From Xenoacremonium recifei (lineage: Eukaryota > Ascomycota > Sordariomycetes > Hypocreales > Nectriaceae): DNA of 61,780 nucleotides. Positions within the stretch are counted from its first letter, which is position 1. The number at the start of each line of letters is the position of its first letter. Made by a program: the position numbers and the translations under genes. The DNA is taken from positions 1 to 61,780 of the forward strand of contig WOFQ01000092.1 in NCBI GenBank assembly GCA_012184525.1, in the 5' to 3' direction. Shown piece after piece: positions 31,062-42,270 of the stretch. Below the pieces are notes generated by a model, which was given only the letters and a program-made list of their open reading frames with translations, was not told where the DNA came from and searched no databases.

Positions 31062-34000
31062 ATGAAGCAATCGCGTCGGACACAATCCATCATGCGTCGC
31101 TCGAGGAACAGCGAGGTATTGCATGATGATGACAGCAGCGAGGGGTTGAGACCCCGCAAACAGCGAAAGCAACGGCCGTGTTACAGCTGTACAGGTAAGC
31201 CAACCCAGCCTAGGCACGCAAGAAGAATATACGCGTCGATACGCGCCCAGCGTATAGTTTGAGAAAGAAGTAAACAAGGAGCTACATGCTGATGATAGTT
31301 GCCGGTCCTAGAATGTCGCAGACTCAAGATGAAATGCGATCGGCAGGGTAAGAAGGCATTCACTCAGTCATCCATACCCCCTTCATCACCTATAATGAGA
31401 CTTTTCCAGAAGCTACAATAGTTATTTAGTGCCATGCTCGAATTGTATTCGACGACGCCGGGCCGATCTTTGCGTTCCCGCTACGAACAGCAATAATCCA
31501 GACCTCTCTCAGTTTGTCTTGCCTCACGACGATGCCAATAGGCATCATTTTCACCACTGGGTCCCGCTGACTTGCGGTGCGCCGTAGGAAACCACAACCA
31601 CAACCACGAGAGCAACTACAGGGACATCAAGCCCCTCCGCAGCAACATGTATCACCGGTTGACCTCCGGGGTCGCCGGGACGATGCCCGCCAAATCCAAC
31701 TCGACCATGCTGAGCCTATAGGCATCTCGACGCCTCCATTTCCCCAGAACAATCACAACTTTGGCCATGGACGCCAACCGCCACAGCTAGGACACGGAGG
31801 AGGGCAGCCATCATCTAACACTCTCAAAACTGCCCAGGAAGGCAGCCCGGCGCTACTATCTACCAGGCGACCCAATACTGCGATGCCTCCGAGCGAACCA
31901 AACGCCGGAAGCAACCCTTTGACCCTTCTCGCTCACGCTCTCGAGCCCTACACCGTTCACGACTCGTCTGCCGCCACTCCTCCATCTTCACGTCCAGGTT
32001 ACATTCCTGGATCGATGTATAGTGTGCCTAGTGCCGCCAGTGGCTTAAGCAATCCGCCCCGGCCGACCGCCGACGAAGGGCAGCCAGATGGCTCCTACGG
32101 CACCTTGATGCTGAGTAAAAGAGGCCGCGCCAAGTATCTAGGACCAACTGCAGGGAGCGAATGGCTGCAAGAGGTCAGTCTTTGTGTGCGGTTCAGAAAG
32201 TAAAACTGCAACAAGTAGCTAACTGATCCTAGTCAGAAACGCAGGATGTCCTCGACACTCCCTTAATGACTCGTGCTCCTTCTCCAGACCTTCTCCCAGG
32301 CTCAATCCTTCCCAATACTCTACCTCCTTCTCATTCCGCCCCCGTCATCTTTCCCCTGGACTCTGCACGGACTCAAATCAGTACCCGAGATCTGCTCTCC
32401 TTTTTACCCCCGAGAGACGAGGCGTGGACATTGGTGGAGTCGTACTATCGATACTGTGCTTGGCAGTGAGTGCTGGAGAAGACCCCTGTTTCGGGAGGGC
32501 ATTTTTGCTGACCAGACCAAGCCATGATGTGGCCCCTAAGAAGTCATTCGAAAAGACATTCGAGCGAGTCTATGCACGTGCAGAAAGAGATTCTTCGTCT
32601 CTTGTCAACCCCCAGGAGATCGCTCTTGTCTTCATTATCATGGCTCAAGGGACTATGTTCAATATTGAGATGCCGAACTGTGACTCCTCGGCTGAAGAGT
32701 GGCTACATCTCTCAGAAAGGGCGTTGGTTAAAGGGGCCTTTCTTTCAAACAACATGGTCGCCGGACTGCAGACTCTGGTTAGTTCCCTCCCCAATGTACC
32801 TCTGATTAAACACTGACGCACATTCGGCAGCATCTTATGGCTCATCTCCACTTGTCCGTACACTCCGGTGACATTATCTATCGTCGCTGACTTACAAGTA
32901 GGCATCTAGACAAGGACGGACGTGGCGATAATGCCTGGCCTTTATGGGGTCTGGTCATGCGGTTGATCCAAGCGGTGAGCATAGCTTTGACATTTTTACC
33001 CGGCTCTTTCCTCGATATTCAATAAGCATAGGACTAACCAAATGGTATAGATGGGTATGCACCGTGATGGTGACCGTTGGAACCTTCCGCAGGATGTCAC
33101 TGAGGAGCGACGCAAGGTGTTCTGGGAGTGCAATGCTGCGGAGTCCTTCCAAGCACATTGTTTCTCAAGGCCGTAAGCCAGATCTAAATCAGGTGTATGT
33201 GGTAACGGGAAACTTATACTATGCAGATCTGCCATTAATCCTGAACACTGCGATACTGCATTTCCCTCGGAGCCATTCGGGCCAAATGGCGAAAAAAGCT
33301 ACTCGATCCTTCGATTCGAGTTGTCACAGCTCTCGTCAGAGTAAGAGCGTATCCCTAAATCATCGCGGGCCGAAACGTGACTAATCAAGCTGCAGAATCC
33401 TTAACATGGCCATGAAGGTGCGCAGACCCGAATATTCTACTGTAACGGACCTTGATCTCAGGCTGTATGTTCTTCATGGCCATCACAATCTAGCTCAAAT
33501 CCTGAAAGTCTGACAACATTTCAGCGGTGAATTTGAACAAAATATTCCCTTCTATCTCCGTTGTAGAGCGGCGCTCTCGGCTACATTGTCACGTTATCCT
33601 CAAGTTGAAGCGGCTATCGCCGCCTCTCCTGAACCATCTCGAAGGTCTCTTGCTATCTCATTCCAGGTATGGAGCCTCTAACAACCCTGACACCCGACTA
33701 AGATGCATCCAGCAAACGAACCTCGCCCTCAATGTCTCTGAGACAGTCATCAATTTGCACCGACCATATTATGCAAAGGTGCTATATCAGATGGACAGTG
33801 TCGAATCCATCTACAAACCTTCATTTTACACCGTGATCGAACGCTGCGCTGTGAGAACTGGTTAAAGGCTGTACGTGGTCTCGAGATAGTGATCTGACTG
33901 AATTTTCCAGATTATAATTGCCCTCGTTGCCGACATTCACACCCGCTTTCCCGCTGTGAGCACTAGACAGTGGAACTTCTGGGTGGGTTAATGTCGTTAT

Positions 34001-34851
34001 TGTGCTGATCTTAGTGGAGACGAGAGCTGACCTTTTATTCTTCTCTGGAGTAGTACCACGTCTTCAACTCGGCTTTATGCTTGGGAACCTTAGTGTTACG
34101 GAATCCGGGGAATGTCATGGCCAGCTTTGTCCTCACACAAATCGATGCTGCTATCAGCCTATTCACCTCTCTGCTGCAGCACGGTGCCCGAAGTCCCCGC
34201 TACAAACGAAACCTGCAATGGCTTCTCAATCTACGGACCCGAGCATTGTCCAAGATCTCCGAAGCGTCTCCGGCACATTTACCCAGCGCACACCAAGGCG
34301 GTCTTTCGAACCAGCGAAGCCCCGCCAGAGACGAGGAGGACGACGACGAAGATGTAGAGCTTCTTGGCTGGCGGACCCGGCTGATTGAACGGGCCGGTGT
34401 ACAGGGCCGACAGAAGACCGTGAGGACGATCTGTCTAGTCGAGACTCCGACTGACTCCATTAATGCCGACATCACGACGCAGCCGCCCGATGAAAATCTC
34501 ATTCAAGATTCATTAGGCAGTTTAGACATAGCTGCGTTTACATCATTGCCCGCAGGGACATTTGACTGGTCAAATGACATTGTGAGGGGAATCATCATCA
34601 TATCGCACTCCGCATCCCAAACTAACATGGACTTAAAGCTACGCGGGTCTTGGGACCCAATGCTACAATTGGATGTTCCCGGTACAAATGATAACTTAAA
34701 TGTAAGTAAGATACTTAAAGATTTTCCTCATTTGAAATCTCTCTGCCCTTTCTTCTTTTCTTAAGTCCGTTAATAACATATTTTGAAGCCCTTCGGGAAC
34801 AACAGACCTACATGGTGGGACACTCCCCAGGCCACTCATGACGGAATTTGA
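31062..34851 (+). CDS. Zn(II)2Cys6 transcription factor, multi-exon
   Basis: Regulator with many small introns. Splicing exons 1-3 (donors after 31194 and near 31350, acceptors near 31313 and 31433) gives CTECRRLKMKCDRQVPCSNC followed by IRRRRADLC: C-x2-C-x6-C-x5-C-x2-C-x8-C. Next come a long Gln/Pro/His-rich linker (31577-31900), the motif YGTLMLSKRGRAKYLGPTAG (near 32095), and the fungal TF domain with MHRDGDRWNLPQDVTEERR and KVFWECNAAESFQAHC (near 33055-33165). The C-terminal exon most likely donates at 34701 and ends PTWWDTPQATHDGI at 34851, better than reading on to 34764. Middle exon edges are approximate. Its promoter is shared with the FMO, so FMO/AKR/lactonase control is possible. 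Confidence 0.8.
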
Positions 34852-35009
34852 CTAGGGGTTAGCAATGAGATAGAATACACACAAAAGAGTTTAATCAAAA
34901 TAATAACCTTCTATTTTCATTACGTGGACAAGCCATATTTCCCCTTTCTCTTTTCTGTCCACTTTGTTGTCGGGTGTGCCTTATTCAAGCTCGCAAAACC
35001 CCATGCCCC

Positions 35010-36407
35010 CTAAGCCCCGTTAGTCTTGGGCGTCTCCATTATAGGCTGGCCATTGTCGTCGAAATAGACGGGAACCCCTTTACGAAAAGAGTACTGGAGC
35101 GCGGTCGCAATCTTGGCAGCCTCGTATGCATCGTCGGGGTTGCAAGTGAGAGGCTTGTCGTCAAGGCAAGCAGTGGCAAACTCAGCCAAGTCGTTACGGA
35201 ATGAATTGTCGTAGAGCACGAAGGCGTCTGGGGTAGTGGCTGTCCGCACGCCGTGGGAATCTCGGATCTCGACGCGGTTGACGACGGAATTGCCGTTGAC
35301 TACGGAGTGAGCTTTGGTGCCGCAGATGCGGGTGCAGCTCTCAAAGCCGTTGGTGAGTGTTCGGCCCAGGTGGGAGGTGAGAACCTTGCCGTTAGCAAAC
35401 TCGACCATGGCCCAGCCGTTGTCGCAGTCGCCATACTTGGCCAGCTCGCCATAGACAGCCTGCTGACCCATGGCGATGACTCGGTTGACCTGCTTCTTGG
35501 GGTTTGTTAAGCCCGACTTGACATCCAGGTAGTATCGGCCGATGTCAATCTGTGTGCGCGTAAGTTTTAGCCTAAAACGCTTCTGGTTCGTTGAGCCGTA
35601 ACCACGGAAGTGAACTTACGTCGTGAACACCCATGTCGACGAAAATGCCGCCAGACTGTGCGGAGAAGGAGACAAAAAAGCCTGCAAAACAAGGGTGGAT
35701 TAGCTACTGTGTGTCCCAAACATACAGTCAAGCATTAGGAAAATCTCGTACCAGTAGGATCCTGTTGGTCGAGACAGGTAGTCTCGACGGCGTGAATGTC
35801 ACCTAACAATCCGCCCTCCACCATCTCCTTCGCCGCCCGATACGAGTCGTCATCTTCAACATGGTGTTAGCCTCAGCTCCATCGCGATGCTAACTACATA
35901 GGGAGAGAGTTTAAGGTGAAATAGCTTGGATATCTGTCATCGCACTCACATCGTCGGCAGAAAGGGACCAGAAACTTGAGATGGGGCTTGGAGTTGGCCT
36001 TAGCTAGAACCTCCTCGGTGGTGATTACATCAACCGAGATAGGTTTCTCGCACATAACATGCTGAGAGTATTGTTAGATCGAGACCGCTAAACAATGAAC
36101 ACCTGGCATGGCAAAGACTCACGAGTCCAAGGTCGAGGCCTAAGCAGATCAGGGGCGCATGTGTAGCAGTCGCGGTCGATATAAGGACAGCCTGAGCGCC
36201 GCTGTTCTTCATGCAGTCCTCAGGGTCTGCAAAATACTTAACAGAGGGGGGGAGATTCTCTGCCACCCATTTGCCGGTACCGGGCTTAGTGTCGCAAGCA
36301 GCTACGAACTCAATGCGAGGCTGCTCGAAGGCGAGAATGCGGGCACGGATGGCTCCGAGACGGCCGAGGCCAATCAGGGCAACTTTGAGGCGAGGTTGAG
36401 AAGCCAT
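35010..36407 (-). CDS. Gfo/Idh/MocA-family oxidoreductase (inositol-dehydrogenase-like)
   Basis: NAD(P)-dependent sugar/polyol dehydrogenase. About five exons; exon 1 starts at ATG 36407 (MASQPRLKVALIGLGRLGAIRA, Rossmann GLGRLG). Splicing gives HVMCEKPISVD with the catalytic Lys of the C/EKP motif, then PFCRRYDDSYRAAKEMV, GIFVDMGVHDIDIGRYYL (catalytic Asp/His pair) and the C-terminal Rossmann partner ending near GVPVYFDDNGQPIM. This layout is closest to myo-inositol 2-dehydrogenase-type enzymes. LigC (CHMS dehydrogenase) of the PDC route is in the same superfamily, but this gene is 13 kb from the LigI-like gene and reads more like a polyol enzyme. It is divergent from an SDR, suggesting two oxidative steps on one substrate. 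Confidence 0.88.
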
Positions 36408-37174
36408 CCTTGAGTATCTTAGGTGTGTCTGGGATAATTTCAAATGGCCTGACACAGGAGCTAGACCCCGGAAAGGTCTTTTTATTGCAATCCCATACCC
36501 TGGTCTTTAGTCAGTAGGCCTGAAATCTCCCCGGACAGAAACGGCCCTGGCCCGATCCGATTGCACCGTCGAGGAGCATATGTCCGGACCAACGACCACA
36601 TATTACACAGTACATTACGCAGTACTCCATACGTATACTCTGAATAGCAAAGACAAGTAACCGCCTGTCGCTCTTTACCCCTCACTGGAGAGTACACCAA
36701 TGTCTTGCAAGTCGTGCCCGATAGGACTCCACACCTTTGTCGGATATATTCTGGCTTTTCAAATATATCCGAGCGACAGAAGTTCGCCACCGTCGGAGAT
36801 ATTGAATCGGACATTTGACTACCTCAATTGCTCGGCAACTTGGCTACGAGCTGTAAAGAAGGGATGGCATACTTCATACAACAATAATACGGAACCGCAA
36901 GGCTATTGCGGCACCGTAGGAGATGTAGATTTCCGTCCTTCCCTCCGATCGGACATAAAATTATGGTCTTAGAAACTTAAGGAGGCTAGTTAGTTCAACT
37001 TCGTTACCAATCCGTATTGTACAAGTTAGAAACGGATTTCAGGTGCGAAGAGTGCTTAAGGATATTTGAGGCCAGCGCTGTCTCTCCCGGCTGAGGCTCT
37101 CCATTTCCAGTTCAGAGCCTTGAGTCTCAATTGGTCAGCCAATTGCTCTCCCCGAAAAGAGCTCGAACGACGAG
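36408..37174. promoter_or_regulatory. Divergent promoter, Gfo/Idh/MocA / SDR
   Basis: 767 bp with CCGG/TCCGGA-type motifs, for example at 36583-36588 and 37181-37186. No gene seen. Confidence 0.45.
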
Positions 37175-38023
37175 ATGCCGGAGCATCCGGCTAAAAGGCT
37201 TCATCCCCGACGGAATGATCTAGCCGGGAAAGTAGCTATCGTTACAGGAGCTAGCAGAGGCATTGGCTATGCGATTGCTCTTCACTTGGCCAAGCGGGGT
37301 GCCGCGATTCTGGCCACGTCCACCAGCGCCACCAAGCTCATCGATGAACTCCATAATGAGGTTGCGCAAGAGTTCGCAGACGCCGGGATCCAACCTCCAA
37401 AAATGGCTCATGAAATAGTCTCTCTGGAAGACTTGGACGCCCACTCCAAGGTCGCGGATGCAGTTCAGCGGGAATTCAACGGCCAGCTGGATATATTTAT
37501 CAACAACGCTGCCATAACGGATCGAACCTTCCCAGGCACTCTCAAAGCCAAGACATTGGATAGATTGTTACTATGTAACGTCCGCACACCAGCTATGATC
37601 GTGGACGAGCTGGTGAAGAGACGTTATTTTAGGAAAGAAAGCCGAATCGTCTTCATCAGCAGCGCCGAGAGTGCTAACTGCGAGCCCGAAGTCACCATCT
37701 ACGCCTCAACAAAAGCTGCTAATGAGGCCATGGCACGATGCTATGCCAACGCGTTCGGTGGCAAGAATCCTACTTTTGATTTCATGGCAGGGACTACCGC
37801 CAACAGCATTCTCAGTGGTCTCACCGAAACTGGGGGAGTACAACAGTATGGACTACAGGTTTGGGAAGAGCTACAACGGTTCTGGGTGGGCAAGCAATCA
37901 ATTCCACGGTTAGGTAAGCCCGATGATGTTGCAGATGTCGTGGGATTTCTCTGCAGCCGAGAAGGCAGATGGATTACCGGCAGCAAGATTAGCGCAAACG
38001 GTGGTAGTATTGCTGTAATCTAG
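37175..38023 (+). CDS. Short-chain dehydrogenase/reductase (classical SDR)
   Basis: Intronless, 282 aa. NAD(P)-dependent oxidoreductase with TGASRGIG (residues 24-31), NNAA (110-113), catalytic Ser162/163, and Tyr176-x-x-x-Lys180 in YASTK. The C-terminus has the IPRLGKPDDVADVVGFLCS...ITGSKISANGG ending typical of classical SDRs. The loop at 48-80 is longer than in FabG. The Ser-Thr after the second strand (ATSTSATK) suggests NADP preference, weakly. Head-to-head with the Gfo/Idh/MocA gene. Substrate unknown. Confidence 0.92.
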   Translation: MPEHPAKRLHPRRNDLAGKVAIVTGASRGIGYAIALHLAKRGAAILATSTSATKLIDELHNEVAQEFADAGIQPPKMAHEIVSLEDLDAHSKVADAVQREFNGQLDIFINNAAITDRTFPGTLKAKTLDRLLLCNVRTPAMIVDELVKRRYFRKESRIVFISSAESANCEPEVTIYASTKAANEAMARCYANAFGGKNPTFDFMAGTTANSILSGLTETGGVQQYGLQVWEELQRFWVGKQSIPRLGKPDDVADVVGFLCSREGRWITGSKISANGGSIAVI

Positions 38024-38723
38024 ATAATCATCCCTGCTGCGACTCGTTTCCAAACCATGCCTATTCATCTTTTCCGGGCTCCCGATTCTTCGTCTCAGCT
38101 CCCTATATAAGTAACTGGCTTCAGCAAATACACTGCCTAGACTCCTGTCAAAGGATATGGAGACAAGTAGAAATTTGAATTTGGCTGTCTGGACACAATT
38201 TCTAGCTAGTTATTTTTTTTTATGGACAATTCGGAGACACCCTATTCCCATCACTGGCTATATGAATACTTGCTTTTACTAGGCTGCTACCCTGTAGACC
38301 AATAACTTTTCCTCCACACTACCAATCGTCATTTTTTTCTCTTTATCTGAAAGCTTGTAGAACTTGAGTAAAGAAATAACACCAGGGATATGAGGGAAGT
38401 TGTTCAGGCCATAAATATAAGGGAGTTTGAAATTTGTCGCCTGAAAGACTTAAACATGCGATAAGGAAGCAAGATCAATAAACACGCTGCTGGAAGCGTC
38501 TCCAAGTTGAATTTCTGGGTAGCCGCCTGTACGAACATTCCACAAAGAGAAATGGTTCAGGGAGATCTCAATACTCATTTAGAAATGTGGATACACTAAT
38601 TCCCCCCAAGCTGGTGGCAATGCGCGTTGGGTTTTGCAAAGTGAGTTGAAGTGCAGGGCTTTTTACGACGGAAGTTCCGGGCTCCTCGATCACCCTCGAC
38701 TCCCTTCAATTCATAGCCTTGGA
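38024..38723. other. Convergent intergenic region
   Basis: 3' flanks of the SDR and the ACS carrier. A T-run at about 38213-38221; no gene. Confidence 0.5.
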
Positions 38724-40338
38724 TCAATAGCGATATCTAAAACCCAACGTCTTCCAGTCTGTAACATCATCGTAGTCTTCTGCTACAAGCTGGATTTCTC
38801 TGAGAGCCTCGTCTGTGTCGCCAGAACTGTGTCCGATTTGCACGACCTTGCCACCTGAAACGGCGCCAGAAGCCCCAGAGCTTCCTTGCATTCCCTCTTC
38901 TACCACGCGCTTCTTGTTCAGCCACTGCAAGTAAAATCGAAAGATAGTGCAAATGACAATTGTCAAGGCTGGGCAAGTCATTATAGCTTTGAAAGCGGTA
39001 GGATATGTTGGTGCCTCAGATGCAATAAACAACTGTGGTCCTCCAATGTTGCCAGCACAATATATGATGTAGAAGATTGCCGTCATCGTCATTTTCTTGG
39101 TAACACCTTTGTAGTTCGTTTGGATCATAGACATCATGAGAGGTACCGGTGCGAAGCTTGTCTGGATCAAAAAATACGCAAACAATTGGACCCCTTTTGA
39201 GAGATGCGCCCTCTGATAGACCATTGCGCCCCCCACGAGCACGGGAATGACCGAAATGATGATCATTATGCAATGAAGATTTCGAAAGCGACCCGCAAAG
39301 TAGCCGGTGACGGCGATCGATAGAGCGGCAATAACCTCTGCCGGAATTGTTAAGAGCGTTGTATCCAAAGACGAGAATCCAAATCCTTTGATGACGAGGT
39401 TGGCGAAGCTTTGGATACCACCAGCAGGGAGTTGCACACATATTAGAATGGAAACAATGAACCACGTCTTTGGGTCCACGACGCATTCGACAGCTTGCTC
39501 CCATTTCCAAGGCGCCGTCTCGGTGCTCCCGGTTCCAGCCAAGACCACGCGATCTTTAGTCCACTGACGTTCTTCCTCGTTTAGGAACTTGGCAGTGGAG
39601 ATGTTATCTGGAAGTAAGGCCCAGACACAAGCAGCCCACATTACCGTTAGAATGCCGAGAATGATATACATCCAGCGCCATGGATGCAAAGGGTGGGAAA
39701 TATGCCCAACTCCATACGCGAAAAGAGCGGCAATTAATGCCCCTATAGAATTCCCCGTGAACCACAGACTGGTTCTCTTAGGAACTTGGTCGCGAGTGTA
39801 CCAGGTCGATGTGATGCTTAGGAATGGTCAACGTGACTGATCTCGCGAGAAAGGAAAAACTAATTGATAGACATACAAGATGAAGGCTGGATTTACAATA
39901 GCTTCAGCGACGCCTAGAAAAAAACGATTGGCTGCTAACCCTCCAAAACTCTGGCAAGCAGCTGTTAACCCAACAATGAGACCCCAGATAAGAGTATTGA
40001 CTGTTAGGTATTTGGCGATTGGCAGGCGAGAGCAGAGCCATGCCGAAGGTCCCATCCAAAAAAGATATCCAAAGTAGTAAATACTTGATGACCAGCTATA
40101 GTCTTGGCCAACTAAGTCCTACAAATAGACGAATCAGCAACTGTAACTGAAGTGAAGCGAAGCTGCCCTAGAGTTGACGTACCAAGTCATCTTCGAGACC
40201 AAAAACAGAAGCACTAGATAATATGCCTTTGTCCATGTAAAAGAAGACGCAAGTTCCAAACAGGACAGGAATGATGCGAAAGTCTACCTTCCTTCTGACC
40301 CTTCGGCTGAAGGCGGCAGGGTTTTCTGAGTCTGCCAT
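38724..40338 (-). CDS. MFS anion:cation symporter (ACS, Dal5/allantoate-like)
   Basis: Predicted 12-TM carrier of organic anions (allantoate, nicotinate, ureidosuccinate and similar). ATG at 40338 (MADSENPAAFSRRVRRKVDFRIIPVLF) starts the typical R-K-x-D-x-R-I-x-P TM1 entry, followed by FMDK-type FYMDKGILSSASVFGL. Two or three introns lie between 40190 and 39690; the rest is one exon. WTKDR after the NEEER loop and GVTKKMTMTAIFYIIYCAGNIGGPQLF are ACS hallmarks. The C-tail is Gly/Ser-rich and polar. Its position next to the deaminase-like gene suggests uptake of a nitrogenous carboxylate. Exact exon edges in the N-terminal third are approximate. Confidence 0.88.
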
Positions 40339-40822
40339 GGTTGCAAATAATGAACAAATTTGCGTTTCAAGGAGGCAATAGTACAGGAGCGTCTCTTCCT
40401 TCTTATTGCCATCAAAATACGTAGTTTCGAATGCTTTGCGCCCGAAATTCCTGTCGGGCAAGTCCGCCGCTTTGGATCTGTTGTGGACCAGAAGGATTCG
40501 CGTTAGCCAGTGGGATGGCCAATACTTATCTTATGGTAGTATCCGCGTGGACAAAGACAGCTGACTGGAGTAACTTTCGATAAGACCATGCTAAATGAAC
40601 TGTAGTTTATCGGCAAAGAATCTGTAAGGTCGGTAATAACCGATGTTATCGTCGCTTCCGCTGAGTTGCCGATCCAAACAGGAATGATAAGACCCTGTCA
40701 ATCGTCGCATCTGCCGCAAGGCTTTCCGTGAACGCCCAGAAATCTTTCTGCGCGTGTCTTGCAAAATCCTAGGTCTGTTGTTACATCCGAGGGCCCAGCG
40801 GTCACTGCAGAATTGTCTCAAA
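40339..40822. promoter_or_regulatory. Divergent promoter, ACS carrier / deaminase-like
   Basis: 484 bp between head-to-head genes. CCG/CGG triplets near 40465 and 40660; no gene. Confidence 0.45.
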
Positions 40823-41905
40823 ATGAATGGCCTCCAAATAGATCCGTGGATATCGAAACTTCCGAAAGTTGAGTTACACATCCATATCGAGGGTACACTG
40901 TCGCCGAAGTTGCGATGGAAGTTGGCAAAACGCAACAATATTGCCCTCCAGTACAATACATATGAAGACCTCCTCGACTCTTACCAAGTGACCTACAATC
41001 ACCGACCAGAGCTCTTTCCCGATGGACGACCCACGTTCTTCCAAGCATACTTTGGGGGGTGCCAAGTCTTAATTGAAGAAGAAGATTTCTACGAGCTTGC
41101 AATGGAACTCTTACAACGAGCGAAAGAGCTTAATATAAGATATCTTGAGCCCTTCTTTGATCTCCAAGCTCACACTAGGCGCGGAGTACCCATTCATAAA
41201 GTTCTTGACGGGTTTTCCAGAGCACAGCGTGATGGGTCATCTCGCTACGGTGTGCACAGCAATTGGATCTTGACATTTGTTAGGGATGATCCTGTTCAAG
41301 AAGCTCTTAACGCTTATGAGGCCGCTCGACCTTGGGGGAAAATGCCAGGCGGTAAGGGTCTATTCCATGCCGTTGGGCTTGCAAGCAATGAGTATGATCG
41401 TCCTCCAATATTATTCGAGGAAGCATTTCAATGGGCTAAACGGGATGGGTTGAAGGTGACCGGCCATTGTGACGTGGATCAGAAAGATCATCACGATCAC
41501 ATTCATCAGATGATATATCAAGTCTGTGATGGAGATGGTGCTGATCGTATTGACCATGGCCTGGATGTTTATTCAAGGCCCGATTTGATGGACGGTCTCA
41601 AGGCAAGGGATATTGGGCTGACCTTGTGCCCTCACGCCTACAATCGCCGCCAGGCGAACGAAGTACTCTTTCCGAAGATTCGAAAGGTCTTCGATGAAGG
41701 AGTCAAGTTCTGCTTAAACAGCGATGATCCTACATATATGCACGGAGTTTGGATTGATGGTGCTATGCAGAAGGCGTACACATACTGCGAATTCACGAAG
41801 AAGGATATGCTTACGCTAATTCGGAATGCTGTGAATATGTGCTGGGCCGAGGAAGTCATCAAAGCATCAATTCTAAAAGAGCTCGATAGTTTTGAAGAGG
41901 AATAG
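40823..41905 (+). CDS. Adenosine/adenine-deaminase-like protein with altered HAGE motif
   Basis: Intronless, 360 aa, A_deaminase family (PF00962). Retained: KVELHIHIEGTL (metal ligands His19, His21), a His at 215, DRIDHG (His245, where RIGHG is usual) and NSDDPTYM (Asp301, Asp302). The usual HAGE, whose His binds zinc and whose Glu protonates the purine ring, reads HCDV here (215-218), so the general acid is Val. The CPTSN segment is CPHAYN. Metal binding looks intact but purine deamination by the standard mechanism is doubtful. It may deaminate or hydrolyse another N-heterocycle. Divergent from the ACS carrier and close to an amidase and two oxidoreductases. Confidence 0.87.
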   Translation: MNGLQIDPWISKLPKVELHIHIEGTLSPKLRWKLAKRNNIALQYNTYEDLLDSYQVTYNHRPELFPDGRPTFFQAYFGGCQVLIEEEDFYELAMELLQRAKELNIRYLEPFFDLQAHTRRGVPIHKVLDGFSRAQRDGSSRYGVHSNWILTFVRDDPVQEALNAYEAARPWGKMPGGKGLFHAVGLASNEYDRPPILFEEAFQWAKRDGLKVTGHCDVDQKDHHDHIHQMIYQVCDGDGADRIDHGLDVYSRPDLMDGLKARDIGLTLCPHAYNRRQANEVLFPKIRKVFDEGVKFCLNSDDPTYMHGVWIDGAMQKAYTYCEFTKKDMLTLIRNAVNMCWAEEVIKASILKELDSFEEE

Positions 41906-42270
41906 GGCTATATACTTTTAGAATTGTATCAAGGAGTTAGCACTTGGCTAAGGGAGCCTAAGAAGCCGGGCGCTGTGTAGTGATCAGTTGGTACAAGAAA
42001 CAGCTGGTAAGCAACAATTTGCAATAGTTATTTCTGAGTTGCCATCACAGTAGGAAACTACTGTGAGCAGAGCTGGAAGTAACTAGTTACACGAATTCTC
42101 ACGCTTCAGGGGGCTCCGCGTTTCTAGCGACGTAGCGTTTGGGAATAGAACCTTGTGTTGATACTTCGTTGCTCTGGGCAGACTCGCCTAGCCTTTTTCC
42201 CGCCCACAGACTGACAAGCTTTGAATAACATAATCTCCTTCCGTGCTTGCTATAACGCTCGGCAGAGACT
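41906..42270. other. Convergent intergenic region
   Basis: 3' flanks of the deaminase-like and UNC-93-like genes. No gene. Confidence 0.5.

Noticed and set aside
34702..34764. C-terminus of the second regulator read straight to 34764
   Set aside because: A GTAAGT donor at 34702 and an acceptor just before the PFGNNRPTWWDT stretch give a more protein-like end at 34851.
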